Source of the DNA: Acholeplasmatales bacterium | Lineage (GTDB): Bacteria; Bacillota_I; Bacilli_A; Acholeplasmatales; Anaeroplasmataceae | Direction of reading: 5' to 3' | Assembly: GCA_024698125.1 (NCBI GenBank) | Contig: JAILRQ010000076.1 | Coordinates: forward strand, 1-56,806 | Length of the DNA: 56,806 nucleotides | Part shown: positions 56,101-56,806 of the stretch, in pieces | Layout of the letters: every line of letters begins with the position of its first letter | Numbering within the stretch: position 1 is the stretch's first letter | Made by a program: the position numbers and the translations under genes | Notes under the pieces: model-generated | Database searches by the model: none | What the model saw: the letters and a program-made list of their open reading frames with translations, nothing else | What the model was told of the DNA's origin: nothing

Positions 56101-56677
56101 CTTGATTATCTTCACCCTTAACAGCTCCGATATTATTCATAGCTGTTTGATATTCATATTCCTTAATCTTCTTTTTCTTATACTTTCCTTCTCTAAAAAA
56201 TGGAAGATATATGAATAGATGGAATAATCTATATAATAGCTGCCATATAATAATTGTAAATATCATGTAGATAAGACCAAGTATTGAAGTAGCTAGGGCT
56301 TCTACATAGGTTGCAAAATATGTATAGCTATTAGCATTATCTCCTTCAATCTTAGATTCTACAAAGGCTGATATAATAGTTTTAAATCTAGTATTTTCCT
56401 CAGATACATTGAGTGTTTGCTGTAGGGACTCTCCTGCAGCACTCTTATAAATGCCTAAAACAAACTCCTCAAAAAACGCTTGAGTCAAAACAGCGGCATA
56501 CACAACATATGCCACAATTAAAGCTATTATAGATAGAGTCATAAGAATTGTATTCTTTCTTAGACCCCTTAATAAACCAAGTAAAAGCTGAACTAAAATA
56601 CATAATCCAACAATAATGGTTGGTACCCAGGCAATATACATTCCATAGTTAGATAAAAATTCTGTAAATATATCCAT
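53126..56677 (-). CDS. Giant CvpA-like membrane protein with tandem extracellular repeats
   Basis: This protein of about 1183 residues has four hydrophobic segments in the first 250 residues. The first two carry LLLGLLRGLRKN and a TM block typical of CvpA (colicin V production) proteins. A last helix near 210-232 (GGAVGILRGTLIGILLISIFG) recalls CvpA helix 4. An acidic domain of about 900 residues follows. At least six repeats of about 75-85 residues are visible from about 740. Their conserved features are a helix ending in I-x-W/H-Y-x-I/A-S (near 742, 818, 897 and 971, more divergent near 1055 and 1137), a loop, then 'Y/V-x-x-x-D/S-E-I-x-x-x'. I use the ATG at 56677; a GTG three codons upstream is possible. 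Function unknown. CvpA similarity is by pattern, not proven. Confidence 0.65.
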   Translation of the reverse strand: MDIFTEFLSNYGMYIAWVPTIIVGLCILVQLLLGLLRGLRKNTILMTLSIIALIVAYVVYAAVLTQAFFEEFVLGIYKSAAGESLQQTLNVSEENTRFKTIISAFVESKIEGDNANSYTYFATYVEALATSILGLIYMIFTIIIWQLLYRLFHLFIYLPFFREGKYKKKKIKEYEYQTAMNNIGAVKGEDNQEASKKEPKPYKRRRLLGGAVGILRGTLIGILLISIFGTTFYVVSGMDTQGVEEGESITVSFGDDTYDLTEVYNFMYDYDNTGVNYPLNNFTNSKGVPVYASISSLFCKGKIEVSDGDSVTVYPIEELGHIMSILHEGVRLLDSYGVSSFNKDSFNTLKTLVQTDEGFVDDVYDYITGIGATKLHRALGRTITNHFYDIVTNAGYDNKYLDVVFTGEHAINLDDLVSKDDIRVMINIVGDGLGAYDTYTEANKDVKELVINSVDTVFDVVDDLLELKIFNQDEENVNYVIGDLLELACDNASSLKDVEFDGVDFLGSDGEIHNFADALYKLLTSDVISYTDSNMYFNYKNINSIFNSDTEGETSVMDDIKSSEALRRISSCLIYNSDVDGNTLYVPESCKDSDGYITSKEFEGFFNAISDVVGSTTFSKDEVLLSDLASDIVPELISSISSNSELPGFVTQSNVLSAIAANYICQNLSSELTIPSYLTLDENTKEEHIESWLGSDGELYNLLNAVITFDLASAVTDGSDIDINSILDSEKIAVALNSAIVHYTISNKMVEEDATNTEYTIPSIAYDSDGVISKDEIINTIAAIEELESGMETKSIESIDQNVILNDDLDMDIILASNIIWYSISSRFGETTVEVPNASYVDLDADEKYVYKDEIKNTVEALKALGDTDLDNINVNSETFLSLYNDDTKLNTVLSSYIAWYKISKEFKEKITNIPADVIESISSQDYITSDEIKALSKAMNQFGETSISTYDVSESLLLNVSDLDVVLDSHIVWYEASIKIRDNGEFRILEDAMDYTIGDSVYMKYSEVYNMLYTCKTLGLTSLTSADISPVTLVEKNLTDYVSNTLTLRATICDSILYDHEKGIIYLNDDLVAGYDVYNSTASVYVYSADEAETIIIGLAKLGVDTYTEGLTFTMANVIALEQADRATVLESNTLWLYVSEMFKSVYTTYESYDIYSCTAGVVSKTSGYDVIAKSYIESYGL

Positions 56678-56755
56678 AGCTACCACCCCTTCCCTAATAA
56701 TATTTTACCATAATATAAAATACTTTTATATATCTTTTAATTTTTTGAAATAATC

Positions 56756-56784
56756 TTGCAAAAGACACTTCTTTATGATATATT
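56756..56784 (+). promoter_or_regulatory. Promoter directed out of the right edge
   Basis: TTGCAA (56756-56761), 17 nt, then TATATT (56779-56784) on the plus strand. A gene to the right of the window is probably transcribed rightward. Confidence 0.5.
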
Positions 56785-56806
56785 ATAAATCGTTGGTAAC
56801 TAAAAC

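Overview
The window is an AT-rich bacterial chromosome segment with short intergenic gaps, clear Shine-Dalgarno sites and good -10/-35 promoters. It uses the standard bacterial code: nearly all stops are TAA/TAG and Trp is TGG. Gene order supports a Bacilli-derived lineage. rpiB precedes the ATP synthase operon and a YwzB/DUF1146 gene follows it, as in Bacillus apart from lost intervening genes. walJ and rlmH also remain adjacent. Pectin catabolism, many large secreted acidic proteins, lipoproteins and no transposons or phage genes fit an uncultured gut-type Bacilli relative (Erysipelotrichia/Mollicutes-like). That placement is inference.

Layout from left to right. Positions 1-5603 (minus) hold a secreted-protein operon: three small proteins with SipW/TasA-like N-termini, then a very large GLUG-like surface protein that runs off the left edge. 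Positions 5864-10370 hold leuS, an AEC-family permease and an MscS channel. Positions 10439-14925 are the uronate operon uxaB-uxaA-uxaC. Positions 15064-16328 are walJ and rlmH. Positions 16408-22210 encode two tandem giant lipoproteins that look like parvulin-type foldase paralogues. Positions 22323-24356 encode a CCA-adding enzyme fused to a YhaM-like HD exonuclease. A YigZ-family gene (plus strand) and ywzB meet tail to tail at 25170. Positions 25435-33123 are rpiB-atpZ-atpI-atpBEFHAGDC, whose c-subunit carries a two-carboxylate motif that predicts Na+ coupling. Positions 33124-33470 contain a possible small RNA.

Positions 33471-43864 are an oligosaccharide ABC-importer operon (two permeases, a large binding lipoprotein, a MsmX-type ATPase). 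It is interleaved with five unrecognised membrane proteins and ends in a cytoplasmic GH28 polygalacturonase. A divergent cytoplasmic pectin methylesterase follows at 44139. Beyond it lie a methyltransferase, a beta-propeller protein that may be a rhamnogalacturonan lyase, an ECF S-component next to a MocR/PdxR-like regulator that lacks the PLP lysine, galU with a membrane protein, tRNA-His, and a giant CvpA-like membrane protein with long tandem repeats.

The metabolic logic: methylated oligogalacturonides are probably imported by the ABC transporter, demethylated by the pectinesterase and cut by the GH28 enzyme inside the cell. Galacturonate then goes through UxaC, UxaB and UxaA to 2-keto-3-deoxygluconate; its kinase and aldolase are not in the window. 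The uxa operon and the importer operon have the same core promoter (TTGACT-17-TAAAAT). Several monocistronic genes share another pattern: an extended -10, a 10-15 nt leader and a GGTGA-type ribosome binding site almost at the mRNA 5' end.
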